Shown one piece after another: positions 18,187 to 27,460 of a stretch of 64,000 nt of DNA (position 1 is the first letter of the stretch; the number at the start of each line of letters is the position of its first letter). A model generated the notes under the pieces. It saw only the letters and a list, made by a program, of their open reading frames with translations. It was not told the DNA's origin and searched no databases. The position numbers and the translations under genes were made by a program. The stretch spans positions 1-64,000 of the forward strand of contig JAJDZV010000014.1 of assembly GCA_022824465.1 (NCBI GenBank), written 5' to 3'. Origin of the DNA: Anaerolineae bacterium (GTDB lineage Bacteria; Chloroflexota; Anaerolineae; Aggregatilineales; Phototrophicaceae).

Positions 18187-19170
18187 ATGCGCAAAAAACG
18201 CTGGGTTCCCTGGGTGCTGGTAGCTCCCGCCTTGGTCGTCGTCTTCGCCACGACAATATATCCTTTGCTGGCCGCCTTCTATTACAGCTTCCACAAATAC
18301 GACTTGCGCAAGGCGCCTCAATTCGCTATCCAGTTCGCCAGCCAGGCCGGCGATCCGCTCATATCGATTGACTGGAGCCTGCTCTCGTTACGGAACTATA
18401 CCCTGGCCTTCAGCGACTCACGCTTTATCAACAGCCTGAACGTCACCTTCTGGTTCACAATCATTTCCGTCGGCTTGTCTGTGGTCATCGGCCTGTTCAT
18501 TGCCGTGATCGTCCAGAAACCGGGCCGGCTGCAAACCTTGACCAAAATACTCCTCATTTTCCCTTTTGCGGTCAGTCCGGCTCTCAAGGGCTATAGCTGG
18601 CGCTATATGCTCAACGATCAATACGGCATCTACGACTTGCTGGCCGTCGAACTGCTTATCAAACCGGTAAACCTTATAATCGAGCTGCTCAATCACCTTC
18701 CACTTATCGACATCACGCCGATAAACGAAACCGTCGTCTGGCTGGCGGATCGATTCTGGGCGCTGTTCATGCTGGCGATGAGCGAGACCTGGGGCTGGGC
18801 GCCATTGATCGCCTTGATGTTCGTCGGCGCGCTCGGTTCAATCGATGCGCAGATCTTTGAAGCCGCGCGGATCGACGGCGCCAATCGCCTGCAGATTTTC
18901 TTCCGCGTGACCTTGCCGTTGTTGCGCCCGGTCATCTTGATCGTCACTATGCTCAAGGCCATTTTCTCGCTGAAGATGTTCGATCAAGTCGTCACCATGA
19001 CCGGCGGCGGACCGGTCCGCGCTACCCAGACCATCAACTACTATATTCACCAGGTTGGCTTTGTGCGCAATCTGGATATCGGCTACGCCTCGGCTCTGGC
19101 CTATATCCTGGTGGTGATTCTCACAGTATTTTCGGCGCTCTACGTCGCCAAAGTTCTAAATCGAGAGTGA
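18187..19170 (+). CDS. Sugar ABC transporter permease (MalF-like)
   Basis: A 327-residue membrane protein with six main hydrophobic segments. The start chosen is the ATG at 18187 (MRKKRWVPWVLVAPALV); the open frame upstream is repeat DNA. EAARIDGANRLQIFFRVTLPLL near residue 220 is the EAA loop (EAA-x3-G-x9-I-x-LP) that contacts the ATPase. It belongs with the binding protein at 16651 and the permease at 19188. The ATPase must come from elsewhere, possibly the one at 37742. Confidence 0.92.
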   Translation: MRKKRWVPWVLVAPALVVVFATTIYPLLAAFYYSFHKYDLRKAPQFAIQFASQAGDPLISIDWSLLSLRNYTLAFSDSRFINSLNVTFWFTIISVGLSVVIGLFIAVIVQKPGRLQTLTKILLIFPFAVSPALKGYSWRYMLNDQYGIYDLLAVELLIKPVNLIIELLNHLPLIDITPINETVVWLADRFWALFMLAMSETWGWAPLIALMFVGALGSIDAQIFEAARIDGANRLQIFFRVTLPLLRPVILIVTMLKAIFSLKMFDQVVTMTGGGPVRATQTINYYIHQVGFVRNLDIGYASALAYILVVILTVFSALYVAKVLNRE

Positions 19171-19187
19171 GCGCGAGGCCAGGCAAA

Positions 19188-20114
19188 ATGACAGCCAAAC
19201 CTGCTGTTGACGCTCGAAACATCCGGGCCAGCGAATACATACGGCTCAATGTCGCCCGCTTGTTGGAGGTAATTGCGCTGCTGCTGATTATCGCCTTTAT
19301 CATGTTCCCAATTTTTTGGCTGGCTCTAACCTCGATCAAGCCCCTGGAGAAAGCCTACAGCACTGACGTCATCTTCACGCCGACGCTGAAGAACTATGAG
19401 ATTATCTTTTCCGATACCACTGTCATCGAAAACGAAGGCACCGATCGCGAGCGCGGCTCCGTCGGACGGAAAATGATACCCAATGTGATCAACAGCGTGG
19501 TTGTATCCGGCGCTACCGTCTTGATCGCCATCCCCTTGGCCACTATCGCCGCCTACGCCTTCAGTCGCTATAACTTCTTCGGCAACCGCGCGCTGCTCAT
19601 CTGGATACTCACCACACAATTCCTGCCGGCGATTGTGGTGGCGATTCCCTTTTTCGCCTTGTTCCGCACAGTCGAGGTCTTTGGCGCGCCTCTGCTCGGC
19701 TCGCGCCTCGGTCTCATCATCGTCAATATGTCGATGGTGTTGCCCTACGCGATCTGGATGATCAAGGGCTTCGTCGATGCCTTGCCCGACGAAATCGAAG
19801 AAGCCGCCTATGTCGACGGCGCCAACGACTTCCAGGTCCTTTTCTTCGTATCGCTGCCCTTGGTGCGCCCGGGGATACTAGTGGCTTCGGTCTTCGCCTT
19901 CATCATGTCCTGGAATGAATTTCTCTTCGCCCTCATCATCGGGCGCGAGATGCGCACTATGCAGGTCGCGCTGATGACCACCAGCGGCGTGCGCGGCGTC
20001 ATGTGGGAACAAATGGCCGCCGCCGGCATGGTCGTCATGGCGCCGATATTCTTCCTGGCGCTATTCATCCGCAAGAATGTCGTAGACGGCTTGACCATGG
20101 GCGCGGTGAAATAG
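19188..20114 (+). CDS. Sugar ABC transporter permease (MalG-like)
   Basis: A 308-residue membrane protein from the ATG at 19188, with GAGG ten bases upstream; a GTG at 19167 overlapping the previous stop is the alternative start. Six hydrophobic segments. EEAAYVDGANDFQVLFFVSL near residue 205 is the EAA loop. NGLTMGAVK-like DGLTMGAVK at the C-terminus is typical of the MalG group. An unusual soluble insertion (ENEGTDRERGSVGRK) lies between the first two membrane segments. It forms the importer together with the genes at 16651 and 18187. Confidence 0.92.
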   Translation: MTAKPAVDARNIRASEYIRLNVARLLEVIALLLIIAFIMFPIFWLALTSIKPLEKAYSTDVIFTPTLKNYEIIFSDTTVIENEGTDRERGSVGRKMIPNVINSVVVSGATVLIAIPLATIAAYAFSRYNFFGNRALLIWILTTQFLPAIVVAIPFFALFRTVEVFGAPLLGSRLGLIIVNMSMVLPYAIWMIKGFVDALPDEIEEAAYVDGANDFQVLFFVSLPLVRPGILVASVFAFIMSWNEFLFALIIGREMRTMQVALMTTSGVRGVMWEQMAAAGMVVMAPIFFLALFIRKNVVDGLTMGAVK

Positions 20115-20184
20115 GGCGCGTGATAGCGTAGGCAGCGCTAATCTTCAGCAGCCGTATGCTTGAGCTTGTGGCGTAATTCCCAAA

Positions 20185-20394
20185 TCAAAAGGCAGTGACT
20201 TCTTCGGGATGACCTGCAGTTGGCGAGGTAGTGACCCGGGTAGTGTCGCTGGACGAAGGAGTGGTCTTGCTGGCGGAAGGAGGCATCTGACCGGTAGATT
20301 TGAGATAATCAGTCCTCATCCTTGCCAACTTCTCAAGCTCTTTTCTAGCTTTAATCTGCTGCTCAAGAATCTCTTGCGGATATCGGATGCTCAT
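20185..20394 (-). CDS. Small hypothetical protein with helical N-terminus
   Basis: A 69-residue frame starting at the ATG at 20394 (MSIRYPQEILEQQ), with GGAG about ten bases upstream. Residues 6-35 are charged and look helical, rich in Glu, Lys, Arg and Leu. The C-terminal half is Ser/Thr/Pro-rich and disordered-looking. No family recognised. It is A+T-richer than neighbours and could be a real small gene or chance. Confidence 0.4.
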   Translation of the reverse strand: MSIRYPQEILEQQIKARKELEKLARMRTDYLKSTGQMPPSASKTTPSSSDTTRVTTSPTAGHPEEVTAF

Positions 20395-20479
20395 GTTCAA
20401 CGCTCCGACACAATTATTGAACACTCAAAATTTGCAATTGGATGTCATCTTCGGGGTTTAAGCAGTCCGCAGCGACCCA

Positions 20480-20653
20480 CTATCGACGGCCGTCATGCTC
20501 TACCGATTGCGTTTCGATCTTGCCGATTTCCAATTCAGTCCACAAGATTGGGAGATTCAACATCAGATTTTCGACGGCGTTCATCTGCGTGTCATCAAGC
20601 TCCGACGCCTCTCTATCCCAGTGGATAGCGCGCGTTTGGAAGACGCTCAGCAT
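20480..20653 (-). CDS. Very small hypothetical protein, uncertain
   Basis: A 57-residue acidic frame (MLSVFQTRAIHWDREASELD at its start). It would lie upstream of, and in line with, the small gene at 20185. A plus-strand frame of 58 residues (20495-20671) covers the same DNA and looks equally protein-like, so only one, or neither, is real. No ribosome-binding site is obvious for either. Confidence 0.25.
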   Translation of the reverse strand: MLSVFQTRAIHWDREASELDDTQMNAVENLMLNLPILWTELEIGKIETQSVEHDGRR

Positions 20654-20846
20654 CGACAGAGTCCGCGTTGAATCTCGCTAATTACGTATTAGTTCACTTC
20701 TCACCAATTCGCGACGCAAAACCTGACACGGTTCCTGTCATAAGTCAAATTCCAGCGCAATCATAAGTTTGCCCCTTAACTCTTTTGTCACTGCGTAGTC
20801 GAACTTACGATCGCAGCGCAGCCGACCCAATTCTCCGATGCGCCCA

Positions 20847-22616
20847 CTATTCCTCAACCCCCGCCAGCCAGCTTTCCGGGATCACCACCGGCTTCTCCTG
20901 CCCCGTCACCGCGGCGAACCAGCGCAGCATATTCACCGCCCGCTCCGTCATCGAGCTCGCCGATTCCAGCGCATCCAGCCGCGCGTCAATCAGCACGCCG
21001 CCACGCCCGCCCTTAAGCCGCAAGCGCAAGCGTCGCTTCCCGCCGACGGACAGACCGCGCCGCGCCTGCATCCGCAACTCGACGCTGGACCCGGCCGGCA
21101 CGGGCAAGTGCCATACATCGCCCGCCGCGACATCGCGATGCAGACGTTCGCCATGCTGATGGCTCGCGCTAACTTTCAGCGCGGTCGCGCCCCCAGGCGC
21201 CTTGCCGCTGACGCGAACCAACGCGCCAACATGCTCCAGCGCATTGCCGTTCAGAATCTGCACGACCGCCAAAGGCTCCGCCGCCGCCAAGACTCCCAGC
21301 CCGGCCAGCGCCCCGTGCGGATCAGCCCATACCTCCAGCGCCCCCTCGCTCTCCAGCGCATCGGCCAGCAGCAGCATATCCAGCGCGCCCTGGCCGCTGC
21401 CGCAAAGCGTCCCGCCAGCCACCAGCGCCAGCCTGACTTGCGCCGGATCCGGCATGTCTGAGATGTCTTCGGTCTGTTTCCGAAGCCCCGCCAACAGATG
21501 CCGTATCGCCGCGCGCAGCATGGCATATTCAATATAGCGCTCCCGCATGTCCAGCGGCACGCTTTCCACACGCAAACCTTTGGTCAGAGCGTATTGCGCC
21601 AGTTCATCCTTGCGCGCGTGAAATGGCAGCCACTTGCCAACCGCATCCTCGCCGACAGCCTCGAGCGTCGTCGCAGCGCTGTGTCCGACGCCAATATCAT
21701 TGCGGACGAGCGTATGAACAGCGCCCCGTCCCGCCAACGATAGCTGCGAGCGCGCGCTCCCTATGTCCATCGCCAGCGCGGCGCCCTCGACCTGGCGCGA
21801 GAAAAACGCCGTCATTCTCTCGACGCCCCGTGCGCTCGGCTGGATGCCGGTGTCGGTCAATGCAGCGACTCGCTGATAACTGCGGCTCCGTCGCCGGCTG
21901 GCGTCGAAATGCTCCGCCAGAATCCGCTGAACGCCATCAAGGCGGATGCCGTCGCCCTGACGGATATTCGGCGACATCAATACTTCGACCTGCTGACCAA
22001 GCATCTCGCGGATTGACGCAATCAAACGGCTGTTGCCAGCGAATATGACCGTCGGCCGGCTGCCCTTCGTTATTAGCGAGATCGCCTGGCGCGCCACCGC
22101 CAGCATCTCCAGCAGCACCGTCCGCGCGCCGCCGTCCGTGCCCCCCGTAACCAGCATCAACTGCGGACGACCGTGCGCTAACCGGTTGAGTCGCGCTCGC
22201 GATGTCATGCCGTCGTTCAGATGCAGTTCAGCCACGATGTCGACGTAGAACGGCGCGATGGCGCGACGGGCTGCGGCGATATCCTGCTCCTCGTACAAGC
22301 CAAGCAACGCTACCCGCGTCGGCGCCCCCGCGCTAGCGGTCGTCACGCAATAGTCGACCCCGACGCGATCAACTTCTTCAGGCTTGATCAACGCGCCCTT
22401 ATCGTCAAAAAAGCGGCGTCCGCTGGCATGGGCGATTCCACGCAAGACCTTCGCCAGCCCAACCTGCACATCGTCTACGGGCGAGCCTATCGTCGTGCGC
22501 GCAATGCCCTGCGCCACAAGGCGATACTCGCCCTCAACGATGTCATACAGCAGCGCCCGCGTATTGACGCCGCCGAAATCAACCGACAGAATCGAATTGA
22601 TTAATCGCTCAGTCAT
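20847..22616 (-). CDS. GlmL/MutL-like protein (glutamate mutase L family)
   Basis: A 589-residue protein. ILSVDFGGVNTRALLYD at the N-terminus is the phosphate-1 motif of an ASKHA-type ATP-binding fold, and MLVTGGTDGGARTVLLEML and SPNIRQGDGIRLDGV match the glutamate mutase L family (PF13941). In that family the protein acts as a chaperone or reactivator for a B12-dependent mutase, but no mutase gene is present here. It is the last gene of a six-gene minus-strand operon, with three bases to the preceding membrane-protein gene. The extra C-terminal domain (about residues 450-589) is predicted beta-rich. It may energise a membrane assembly instead (inference). Confidence 0.85.
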   Translation of the reverse strand: MTERLINSILSVDFGGVNTRALLYDIVEGEYRLVAQGIARTTIGSPVDDVQVGLAKVLRGIAHASGRRFFDDKGALIKPEEVDRVGVDYCVTTASAGAPTRVALLGLYEEQDIAAARRAIAPFYVDIVAELHLNDGMTSRARLNRLAHGRPQLMLVTGGTDGGARTVLLEMLAVARQAISLITKGSRPTVIFAGNSRLIASIREMLGQQVEVLMSPNIRQGDGIRLDGVQRILAEHFDASRRRSRSYQRVAALTDTGIQPSARGVERMTAFFSRQVEGAALAMDIGSARSQLSLAGRGAVHTLVRNDIGVGHSAATTLEAVGEDAVGKWLPFHARKDELAQYALTKGLRVESVPLDMRERYIEYAMLRAAIRHLLAGLRKQTEDISDMPDPAQVRLALVAGGTLCGSGQGALDMLLLADALESEGALEVWADPHGALAGLGVLAAAEPLAVVQILNGNALEHVGALVRVSGKAPGGATALKVSASHQHGERLHRDVAAGDVWHLPVPAGSSVELRMQARRGLSVGGKRRLRLRLKGGRGGVLIDARLDALESASSMTERAVNMLRWFAAVTGQEKPVVIPESWLAGVEE

Positions 22617-22619
22617 CGA

Positions 22620-23300
22620 TCAGGCTCCGAACTGAAACAGGAATCCGATCCGCTCAGTGAGGATCGTCAGACTGGTCAGCAGCGCCGATGCGTAAATGGC
22701 GCCGAGCGTCGTGACCAAAAATGCCTTGCCGATGTGGCGAAAGCCGCGGCCCACCCGGCTCTGCTCCTCATTGCCGTCAGCGCGCGCCCGCGCCTGATAA
22801 TGAAAATAATACAGTCCCGTCATCGTCCCGACGAAGATCAGCAGCGATTCAACCAACACCTCGAAATCCGCAGTCAGATCATCCGGCAAGGCAACGGTCG
22901 CCTGCAATAGCGGGAAGAGCGTGCCGTTCAGCGCGCCGACCGCGCCAACCGCGGCGCCAACCACAATCACCACCGCGTAGACGCTGTTCGTCAGCCAGGT
23001 TAGCCTGTTGATCGGCTTTAGCAGCAACAGCAACGCAAACAGCAGCGCCGTGAACATGATTGTTATGTCAGCGCGATAACCGAGCGCCGTCCAACTGGTT
23101 GACTGATCCTGGATATCTTGCAGATAGGGCAAGATCACGCCTTCATAGCTGACAACCAGCGTGAACGCGGCCGTCATGCCGATGAAGATGTACACCGCGA
23201 TTCGATACAGGCCGCCTATCAGCGGCGCGTCGCCAAACAGGTAACTGAAGACCATAAGCGTCAAAACAAAACTGACAAGGCTGATGGTGTTCTCCGCCAT
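22620..23300 (-). CDS. Multi-pass membrane protein of the GlmL operon
   Basis: A 226-residue protein with six to seven hydrophobic segments and few charged residues between them. No family motif is recognised. One loop (QARARADGNEEQSRVGRG near residue 170) is strongly charged and should be cytoplasmic. The spacing to its neighbours is six and three bases, so it is surely cotranscribed with the genes on both sides. The role is unknown; it probably forms part of the same membrane complex. Confidence 0.75.
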   Translation of the reverse strand: MAENTISLVSFVLTLMVFSYLFGDAPLIGGLYRIAVYIFIGMTAAFTLVVSYEGVILPYLQDIQDQSTSWTALGYRADITIMFTALLFALLLLLKPINRLTWLTNSVYAVVIVVGAAVGAVGALNGTLFPLLQATVALPDDLTADFEVLVESLLIFVGTMTGLYYFHYQARARADGNEEQSRVGRGFRHIGKAFLVTTLGAIYASALLTSLTILTERIGFLFQFGA

Positions 23301-23306
23301 GTCCCT

Positions 23307-25349
23307 CTAGTCGCCTCGCGTTCCGCGCAGGCTCAACAACGCGCGCGCGGCGTAGATCACATTGCCAAATATAATCGCCAGCGCCGCCGCCAATGTTCCC
23401 AAGGTCATCGCCTCCAAACGCGGAATCTCCTGGGCGCGATCGCGATTGAGCGCCACCTCCAATCGATCGCCCGACGCTGGCGCCTGTGCTTGGTAAAACC
23501 GCGGCGCCGGCTTGCCCAGCCGCAGCATGTATTCTCTTTGCAGCACCGCGCGCTCGCCTCGCTGCGTGTCGGCCGCGGACGCGCTCGCTTGCGCGCCGGC
23601 CAGCTCCGCCGCGCTTACCAACCGCTCGTCCACCAGAAACTCCGCGATCCAGCCTTCCACACCGCCCGGCAGCAAGATTTCGTACCAGCTGCCATCCCCA
23701 TTGGCGCCGATAACTTCGAACATATCGCCTTCGTAGCCCAGCCCCAATATATCGTCGACAGTGGTCGGACCCCGCCGAATGTTGACGCGCTGCCCTGATG
23801 TCACCACCACAACGCGAACTGGCGCCTCCGTCGCCGTCGCCGTCGCCGTGGGCGAGTCGGTCGCCCTTGGCGCCGGCGTGTCGGTCGGCTGCGGCCTGTC
23901 AGTCGCGAAATACGTGGCGGTTGGCGGCGCAGTCTCGGTCGGCTGCGGCAATGCGGTCGCTATGGCGTCCTCGGCAGGCAGCTCTGGTCCACGCCGACCC
24001 TCCGCTTGCGAATCCGATGAAGCGTCCGCGTCCAGCTGCTCAAACTCAGGTTCTTGAGGCGACGCCTCAGCCGGAAGCAGGGCGCCGAAATTGGTCTCCA
24101 GCTTCTGTCCGTATGTGTAAGCATCGCGGATGCCGACTATCGGTCCAATGACCTGATCGAGGCTGTCGGCGTAGGCTTGCGCCAACGGCTGCGCGGCGTA
24201 ACTCGTTGCCACTAACAATCGCCGCCCTTCCGCCGCAGACGCGACCTGCTCCACCCAGTGTCTGATGTCATCCGCGCTCGCGGCGATCAGCACGATTTCC
24301 GTCATCTCGTCAAGCGTGTCAAATTGCAGCCCGGTCGGCAATCCCTTCGCCGAAATCCGCGCCACATCATCAAAGTTCTCGCTGAGTTCGCGCAAGCCCA
24401 GCGCCCCGCCCGGCAGGTAGCGCAACAGAAAATAGTCTTCGCCGTGCAGCAGTTGCTCGCCGGCCAGGTCAAGCGAGCGATTGATCGCCCGTATGACATT
24501 CTGCGCGTGGACGATGGCGATGGGATTGCTGCTGACGATGATCGGCTTGGCGCGCTGCGCGAGAATATGACGCAGCAGCAGGTCAGCCAGTATATCGAGT
24601 TCTCCAGCCGCGGCCGGTCCATATTCAAACGCGACCAGGACATAGTCGTCGCCAGTCAGATTATCCAGCAAATTGTAGAACGTGGTCGGCTCGTGCCTGT
24701 CTTCGTGAAACTCCGCCGGCGGCAAATCCCCCTCGGCGTAATCCGATGAAACAAATGGCAGCGACACCGCCAGCAGCAGCACCGCGCTGCCCAACAATCG
24801 CGGCGCAGCACTCAACGCAAATCCGGAAAAAAAGCGCGGACTGCGCCCGCCAGCGTTGGCCGCTTCTGGCGCGCCGCCGACTACATCACGCAGCATCTCC
24901 ACTTGCTGCTGCTGCGCCTTCGACAACGATACCGCGCTGATAACACCGCCCGGCCTATCCTGCAACGCTGGTCCCGCCAGCAGATCGTCGACAGCATAAA
25001 GCGCTTGATGGCTTGGCGCCGGCTGCGATGCTTCAACTGACCGCTCACGCAGCGCGCGCAAGCGATCATCCAAGTCCTCCAGCGGACGATTCAATTGTTC
25101 GCCGAGGATATCGGCCGCGCTTGGCTGATGGCTCTCCCGCGCGCCACCACGCCGCCGCAAACTGGGCAATCGCAGTTTAGGCAGGCGCGGACGCGGGATT
25201 CCCGGCATGCGCGGCAACGCGGGCCGCCGTAAGCTTGGTAAACGCGGCAGCAACCGACGCAAACCACGCCGTCCGCTCCGCCCTTCTTCTTCAAGCGCGG
25301 CCGCCTCCATCTCCTCGCTATACTCGAGCCAGTTGAATTCTTCGCTCAT
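23307..25349 (-). CDS. Large membrane protein with basic Pro-rich head and SH3-like domain
   Basis: A 680-residue protein. Residues about 25-80 are basic and proline-rich (RLPSLRRPALPRMPG and similar) and likely cytoplasmic. A membrane segment lies near 185-205. A globular extracytoplasmic domain spans roughly 210-440, then a Pro/Thr-rich linker at about 455-510. A bacterial SH3-like domain with VNIRRGPTTVDDILG and GSWYEI is near 515-575, and a second membrane segment near 645-670. The layout suggests an envelope-spanning structural or sensing protein. Operon spacing is three and six bases. No enzyme motif was seen. Confidence 0.75.
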   Translation of the reverse strand: MSEEFNWLEYSEEMEAAALEEEGRSGRRGLRRLLPRLPSLRRPALPRMPGIPRPRLPKLRLPSLRRRGGARESHQPSAADILGEQLNRPLEDLDDRLRALRERSVEASQPAPSHQALYAVDDLLAGPALQDRPGGVISAVSLSKAQQQQVEMLRDVVGGAPEAANAGGRSPRFFSGFALSAAPRLLGSAVLLLAVSLPFVSSDYAEGDLPPAEFHEDRHEPTTFYNLLDNLTGDDYVLVAFEYGPAAAGELDILADLLLRHILAQRAKPIIVSSNPIAIVHAQNVIRAINRSLDLAGEQLLHGEDYFLLRYLPGGALGLRELSENFDDVARISAKGLPTGLQFDTLDEMTEIVLIAASADDIRHWVEQVASAAEGRRLLVATSYAAQPLAQAYADSLDQVIGPIVGIRDAYTYGQKLETNFGALLPAEASPQEPEFEQLDADASSDSQAEGRRGPELPAEDAIATALPQPTETAPPTATYFATDRPQPTDTPAPRATDSPTATATATEAPVRVVVVTSGQRVNIRRGPTTVDDILGLGYEGDMFEVIGANGDGSWYEILLPGGVEGWIAEFLVDERLVSAAELAGAQASASAADTQRGERAVLQREYMLRLGKPAPRFYQAQAPASGDRLEVALNRDRAQEIPRLEAMTLGTLAAALAIIFGNVIYAARALLSLRGTRGD

Positions 25350-25352
25350 CGC

Positions 25353-26003
25353 CTATCCCCGGACGGAACGATCCTGACCCAGCAGCGCGCGCGTTCCCGC
25401 GACAACCGCGCCCAAGGCTACGCCAAGCAGAATCGCGCGCGCACCCGCCCCTACCGGCACGCGCATCAGCCAATCCCGCCAAGCTTGCAGCGGCGCCAGT
25501 TCCGCCAGAGGCGCGCTCGCCAAGAGCACGACCACGACCACCGCGACAAAGAGCAATCCCCAAATGTCGGCCCGCTTGCCCAAAACACGCGAACCGCCGT
25601 GCAGCAGCGATAGCGCGACCAAAGCCGCCAATGCCGACTCGATTGGCAACTGCGCCGCCTCCAGCAGCGACGTATCTCCCGGCCGCGTTACTTGCCAAAA
25701 CACCGTGAAGCCGAAACTCGCTAGCAATACCGCGCTATAGAATTTGCCGCGCGCCAGTTTGCCCGCATGAACGTAGAGCAAGTTGGCGATGCCAATCACT
25801 ATACTCAGCGCCACCACGATCGTCGCCAGCCGCAATAGCGCATCCGCCGGCGCCGCAATCAGTTCAGCCAGTTGCTCGGCGCCCGGCTGATTGCCAAACA
25901 GCGCCGGATTATCGCCCAGCAACAGGCTCAACGCGGTCGTCACGCCAACTGCGAAAGCGACAAAGGCCGACAGCGCGATGCCGAATCTCTGCCCGCGTCC
26001 CAT
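25353..26003 (-). CDS. Multi-pass membrane protein of the GlmL operon
   Basis: A 216-residue protein with six to seven hydrophobic segments. The start chosen is the ATG at 26003 (MGRGQRFGIALSAF), which overlaps the stop of the upstream gene as TAATG; the frame runs further back but that part overlaps the neighbour. It resembles the membrane protein at 22620 in size and layout, so the two may be distant paralogues. Function unknown; part of the same tight operon. Confidence 0.72.
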   Translation of the reverse strand: MGRGQRFGIALSAFVAFAVGVTTALSLLLGDNPALFGNQPGAEQLAELIAAPADALLRLATIVVALSIVIGIANLLYVHAGKLARGKFYSAVLLASFGFTVFWQVTRPGDTSLLEAAQLPIESALAALVALSLLHGGSRVLGKRADIWGLLFVAVVVVVLLASAPLAELAPLQAWRDWLMRVPVGAGARAILLGVALGAVVAGTRALLGQDRSVRG

Positions 26004-26836
26004 TAGCCGTCTCCCTCGGGCAAATGCCTGCGATAAATGAGCAAGCCAAATACAACCAGTAGCGCCGATACCGACAGAACCAGCGCCCAATTCAGCCAAG
26101 GCATCCGCTTGGCGACCTCCAGCATCAGCACAATCGTCACGCCCATAATCAACAGCGCCCGCCAGACATCCAGCACAATCGCATCCGCCTGCGCCCGCCC
26201 GTCATCCGTCGCGTATCCAGCCGCCGCGAAAATCTCCTCGCCGATCAAATACTCATCCGCCATCGCATAAGCCACCGCCTGCCCCTCCAAACGATCGCTG
26301 ACCGCCAGGCTGCCCTGCCCGCGCCGACCAGCGGTATCGATCATCAGCGCCAACTCCGGACCAAAACTGCCCGCCAGGATATGCGCCGCCGGATCCTCGC
26401 CCTGTAAAGCGCCCGTCACTGCCGCCGCATACGCGATATCGGGCGGATACCACTGCGCGCGCGCCAGATAATCCCCGCTCCGCCAAGCGCGCCGCACCGT
26501 GTCCTGCCCCAAGGGAATACTCGACGCCGCCGACATCGTGACTATCGGCGAGACATCGCTCGCGTTTGCCCGCTCAACCAAATGATGAAAGAACTCGGCC
26601 CCGGCCAGCGCGACTGCCGTGTTATCCTCGCCAACAGCCGCGCCGCCCAGCGCCAGATGCAAGGGACGGTTCGCTTCTATCGACTGTTTCGTCCACTCGC
26701 CGACACGCTCCACGCCTGCTATCCGCCGCAAAGCGCGCTGCCGGCCCCGCCGCTGAAAATAGCGCGCCGTATACACCAGCACCACTGTCGCGAATACAAA
26801 AAGGACCGCGAGTACCTGCTGCGTCGTCTGGTCCAA
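26003..26836 (-). CDS. Membrane-anchored domain protein, DUF6754-like
   Basis: A 277-residue protein with one membrane segment at the N-terminus (residues 7-25) and two near the C-terminus (about 225-270), flanking a soluble domain. The soluble part holds VSPIVTMSAASSIPLGQDT and AHILAGSFGPELALMID. To my knowledge this resembles the DUF6754 family found in Chloroflexota, but I could not check. It starts five bases after the upstream gene and overlaps the next one, so it belongs to the same operon. Its activity is unknown. Confidence 0.7.
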   Translation of the reverse strand: MDQTTQQVLAVLFVFATVVLVYTARYFQRRGRQRALRRIAGVERVGEWTKQSIEANRPLHLALGGAAVGEDNTAVALAGAEFFHHLVERANASDVSPIVTMSAASSIPLGQDTVRRAWRSGDYLARAQWYPPDIAYAAAVTGALQGEDPAAHILAGSFGPELALMIDTAGRRGQGSLAVSDRLEGQAVAYAMADEYLIGEEIFAAAGYATDDGRAQADAIVLDVWRALLIMGVTIVLMLEVAKRMPWLNWALVLSVSALLVVFGLLIYRRHLPEGDG

Positions 26837-26841
26837 TGGCT

Positions 26842-27165
26842 CTACTCCGTCGGCTCCTCAGCCAACTGCCCTCGCAGCGCTTCAAGGCTCTCGGGATCGT
26901 CCAACAATTCGGACAGCTCGCGCAGCGCGCCACCGCCGCCCCACAAAGCCGCCACCGGCTCAGCCGCCAGCAAACCGCTCGCCAAAACCGGCGCAATCGG
27001 CTTGACCGCCTCCAGCAAGGTCAGCAGCAGCGGCGCTCCCCCGCGCTCCTTGGCCGCCGTGATCCCGCGCGCTACCTGTGACTCTCTCTCCATACCGCGC
27101 AGTATAGCATCGTTCGCGAACAGCGTCGCTTGAGCAAGCGTGGGATTTGCCGCGGCTGTCTGCAT
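26842..27165 (-). CDS. Hypothetical protein, first gene of the GlmL operon
   Basis: A 107-residue protein starting at the ATG at 27165 (MQTAAANPTLAQATLF); the frame continues upstream but turns into Arg-rich non-protein-like sequence. It is mostly helical, with a hydrophobic stretch (PIAPVLASGLLAAEPVAALW) near residues 57-76 and an acidic tail. No family recognised. The next gene starts five bases later. It probably leads the six-gene operon. Confidence 0.6.
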   Translation of the reverse strand: MQTAAANPTLAQATLFANDAILRGMERESQVARGITAAKERGGAPLLLTLLEAVKPIAPVLASGLLAAEPVAALWGGGGALRELSELLDDPESLEALRGQLAEEPTE

Positions 27166-27176
27166 GGCAAGCTTAT

Positions 27177-27329
27177 GTGTTTGAAGTTCGCCCCGCCTGC
27201 GCAACCCCCGCCGCGCCCGACGAGGCCATTTGCGCTGCCTGCGGCTGGAACTACGCCCGGCCTGGCGACGATTTCCAGGTACTGGTTCTCGTACTGGCGC
27301 TGAATCTGGCGCGGACAGGCGCTTCTTAG
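27177..27329 (+). pseudogene. Degraded zinc-ribbon fragment
   Basis: From a GTG at 27177 the frame reads like a short zinc ribbon: RPACATPAAPDEAICAACGW. The second half (CAAC) is intact, but the first CxxC has Arg in place of its first Cys, a change explained by one base (TGC to CGC). The remainder (50 residues in all) is hydrophobic with no fold recognised. It is divergent from the operon gene at 26842. It is either a remnant or a small protein with a broken ribbon. Confidence 0.3.
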
Positions 27330-27365
27330 GAGATGCAGCGGTGGCATACCATGACGCGCGCTTAT

Positions 27366-27388
27366 GAACCACAAAGATACAGAGATAT
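27366..27388. repeat. CCACAGAG-type repeat, left copy at the HEPN gene
   Basis: ACCACAAAGATACAGAGA is a diverged copy of the CCACAGAGGNACAGAG repeat. The opposite orientation is found at 28236, on the other side of the HEPN-like gene. Confidence 0.6.
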
Positions 27389-27460
27389 AACCCTGACAAT
27401 CGAACACTTGTTTGCTATGATGCAGCAATTGTCTCCTCCGTATCGCAAAGAGCAGAAAAC

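Larger units (their letters stand above)
20115..20846. other. Gene-poor stretch with small uncertain frames
   Basis: About 730 bases between two convergent operons. It holds the small minus-strand frames at 20185 and 20480 listed separately. The rest shows no repeat family, RNA gene or clear terminator. The part from 20680 to 20846 is plain sequence with nothing recognised. Confidence 0.5.

Noticed and set aside
20495..20671. Plus-strand 58-residue frame opposite the small frame at 20480
   Set aside because: No ribosome-binding site or family match; cannot be distinguished from the minus-strand frame, which was listed with low confidence because it lines up with the next small gene.
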